From Candidatus Altimarinota bacterium (lineage in GTDB: Bacteria; Patescibacteriota; Gracilibacteria; BD1-5; UBA6164): a stretch of 35,680 nucleotides of DNA. The first letter of the stretch is position 1. Each line of letters begins with the position of its first letter. The notes below the pieces were generated by a model, which did not search any database, had not been told where the DNA came from, and saw only the letters and a list, made by a program, of their open reading frames with translations. Both the position numbers and the translations under genes were made by a program. The DNA is taken from positions 1-35,680 of the forward strand of contig JALUWO010000401.1 in NCBI GenBank assembly GCA_027019405.1, read 5' to 3'. Below are positions 32,986-35,680 of the stretch, one piece after another.

Positions 32986-33018
32986 AGATTTAAGAGCTTT
33001 TAAAAATTATCTAGTCTA
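32986..33018 (+). repeat. 33-bp direct repeat, copy 2
   Basis: It shares AGATTTAAGAG, TTTTA and ATCTxGTCTA with copy 1, 93 bp upstream. It lies between the pyrH terminator and gyrB, 81 bp before the gyrB ATG. Confidence 0.6.
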
Positions 33019-33098
33019 TTTAAAGCCAAAATTTGATTTTTATATTTTTTTATATATATTGTAAGTATTAAAAAATATAAATTTTAATATAAATATAT

Positions 33099-34997
<1,899 letters not shown>

Positions 34998-35021
34998 TTG
35001 TTCATATATTTTATACATACT

Positions 35022-35071
35022 AATCATAAAAAAAGTTATATTTTTATAAAAATATAACTTTTTTTATGATT
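35022..35071. terminator. 50-bp perfect palindrome (terminator) after gyrB
   Basis: The two 25-bp halves are exact reverse complements (AATCATAAAAAAAGTTATAT and onward), with the centre between 35046 and 35047. It starts 24 nt after the gyrB stop. The internal T-run in the 3' arm allows it to act as a terminator for gyrB. Confidence 0.8.
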
Positions 35072-35106
35072 AAATAAATATTATATAAAAAAGTATAAAA
35101 AAATAT

Positions 35107-35134
35107 TTGACTTTAAGAAAAAAAATAATAAACT
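35107..35134 (+). promoter_or_regulatory. Candidate promoter of the tRNA cluster
   Basis: TTGACT (35107-35112) and TAAACT (35129-35134) are 16 nt apart, about 26 bp upstream of the first tRNA. The -35 is a 5/6 match to TTGACA. Confidence 0.5.
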
Positions 35135-35160
35135 CCTTTTTGCTTAATAAAAAATTATTT

Positions 35161-35235
35161 TCCTCCGTAGCTCAGCGGTAGAGTAGATGACTGTTAATCA
35201 TTTGGTCACTGGTTCGAATCCAGTCGGGGGAGCCA
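35161..35235 (+). tRNA. tRNA-Asn (anticodon GTT)
   Basis: A complete cloverleaf: acceptor TCCTCCG / CGGGGGA with one U-G pair, D-arm GCTC...GAGT-like, anticodon loop CTGTTAA with GTT, T-loop GGTTCGAATCC, discriminator G, and an encoded CCA. It is the first of four tRNAs. Confidence 0.95.
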
Positions 35236-35261
35236 TTTATTAAGAAGAAATAAAATAAATT

Positions 35262-35351
35262 GGAGAGATGGCTGAGTGGTCGAAGGCGACGGTCTTGAAA
35301 ACCGTTGAGTCCGTTAGGGCTCCCAGGGTTCGAATCCCTGTTTCTCCGCCA
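35262..35351 (+). tRNA. tRNA-Ser (anticodon TGA)
   Basis: A long tRNA with a variable arm as expected for Ser. Acceptor GGAGAGA / TTTCTCC, anticodon stem ACGGT / ACCGT with loop CTTGAAA (anticodon TGA, reading UCN codons), T-loop GGGTTCGAATCCC, discriminator G, encoded CCA. The anticodon TGA is not a suppressor of UGA codons. Confidence 0.95.
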
Positions 35352-35370
35352 TTTTTTTTTAAGAAAAATT

Positions 35371-35461
35371 GGAAGGGTGCCAGAGTGGTTGAACGGGCTC
35401 CCCTGCTAAGGGAGTGAACCCTTTCTGGGTTCCGTGGGTTCGAATCCCATCCCTTCCGCCA
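35371..35461 (+). tRNA. tRNA-Ser (anticodon GCT)
   Basis: Type II tRNA with a long variable arm. Acceptor GGAAGGG / CCCTTCC, anticodon loop CTGCTAA with GCT (AGC/AGU codons), T-arm GTGGGTTCGAATCCCAT, discriminator G, encoded CCA. Confidence 0.95.
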
Positions 35462-35482
35462 TTTTCTTTTCCAATTTAATAT

Positions 35483-35558
35483 AGGCCTGTAGCTCAGGGG
35501 TTAGAGCAGTTGGCTCATAACCAATTGGTCGTTGGTTCAATTCCAACCAGGCCTACCA
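35483..35558 (+). tRNA. tRNA-Met (anticodon CAT, elongator type)
   Basis: Acceptor AGGCCTG / CAGGCCT, anticodon loop CTCATAA, discriminator A, encoded CCA. The anticodon stem (GTTGG / CCAAT) lacks the three G-C pairs of initiators and position 1 pairs with 72, so it is the elongator or a tRNA-Ile2 precursor (lysidine-modified); sequence alone does not separate these. Confidence 0.9.
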
Positions 35559-35568
35559 TTTTTCTTCA

Positions 35569-35585
35569 AAAAAACTTTTGACAAA
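35569..35585 (+). repeat. 17-bp direct repeat with TTGACA, copy 1
   Basis: AAAAAACTTTTGACAAA, which contains a perfect -35 hexamer (35578-35583). A TATAGA lies 14 nt further on (35598-35603), short of the usual spacing. Copy 2 is at 35664-35680. Confidence 0.6.
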
Positions 35586-35663
35586 ACAAGTAAAAACTAT
35601 AGATTTGTTTTGCTTTAGAAAAAGAAGCAAAAAATAAGAAAGAGAAGAAAATAAAAAAAGTAT

Positions 35664-35680
35664 AAAAAACTTTTGACAAA
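35664..35680 (+). repeat. 17-bp direct repeat with TTGACA, copy 2 (at window edge)
   Basis: The same 17 bp as copy 1, 95 bp later, ending exactly at the right edge. It may be the -35 region of a promoter for genes just outside the window. The sequence between the copies is purine-rich and shows no gene. Confidence 0.55.

Larger units (their letters stand above)
32859..33098. other. pyrH-gyrB intergenic region with a terminator flanked by a direct repeat
   Basis: These 240 non-coding bp hold the pyrH terminator and two copies of a 33-bp direct repeat (32893-32925 and 32986-33018), one on each side of it. The gyrB promoter should be in the last 80 bp; TTGTAA (33059-33064) and several TATAAA/TAATAT hexamers occur, but none is well spaced. 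Confidence 0.5.

Noticed and set aside
35295-35305. tRNA with anticodon TGA read as a UGA suppressor or the Gly(UGA) tRNA
   Set aside because: The anticodon written 5'-TGA-3' pairs with UCA, and the long variable arm is that of tRNA-Ser. A Gly tRNA for UGA would need anticodon TCA; none is in this window.

Overview
The window comes from a strongly AT-rich bacterium in which UGA encodes glycine. Every long gene (dnaE, pyrH, gyrB, RNase J, the 13-kb surface-protein gene) is full of in-frame TGA at positions where the families conserve glycine, such as the Walker A loop of the first gene and GGGN in PyrH. All genes end in TAA or TAG, and TGG still reads as Trp. This is translation table 25, the code of the candidate phyla Absconditabacteria (SR1) and Gracilibacteria (BD1-5). 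A standard-code ORF caller sees only fragments. Coordinates below were obtained by reading through TGA.

Layout. (1) 1-3614, minus strand: a VirD4/TraG-like secretion or conjugation ATPase cut by the left edge, preceded by two small tandem paralogues. One of these carries TAA exactly where its sister has a TGA glycine codon. (2) 3757-7731, plus: dnaE, ended by a strong terminator. (3) 7836-20969, plus: one uninterrupted gene for a secreted protein of about 4,377 residues with Ig-like, FG-GAP-like, DUF11-like and calcium-loop elements, a Gly/Cys-rich stretch and a xLPxLP segment. (4) 21038-26003, minus: an exported protein with a pseudopilin-like C-terminus, then an O-antigen ligase-like membrane protein and a GT4 glycosyltransferase. 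(5) 26106-28593, plus: a tight five-gene operon of four small VirB2-like (T4SS_pilin type) membrane proteins and a membrane-anchored HExxH metallopeptidase. (6) 28863-34997, plus: housekeeping genes for RNase J, a lipoprotein, UMP kinase and GyrB, mostly separated by hairpin terminators. (7) 35161-35558: four tRNA genes (Asn, Ser, Ser, Met).

Taken together, the window mixes core replication, RNA and nucleotide functions with a large cell-surface programme: a giant adhesin-like protein, a pseudopilin-domain protein, surface glycan assembly, pilin-like proteins and a secretion ATPase. That fits the host-attached or predatory life known for some members of these phyla, but the lifestyle is inference. 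The most distinctive items are the giant gene, the four-pilin-plus-protease operon, the Gly(UGA)-to-stop(UAA) lesion, the near absence of Shine-Dalgarno sequences, and promoters that appear to overlap terminators.
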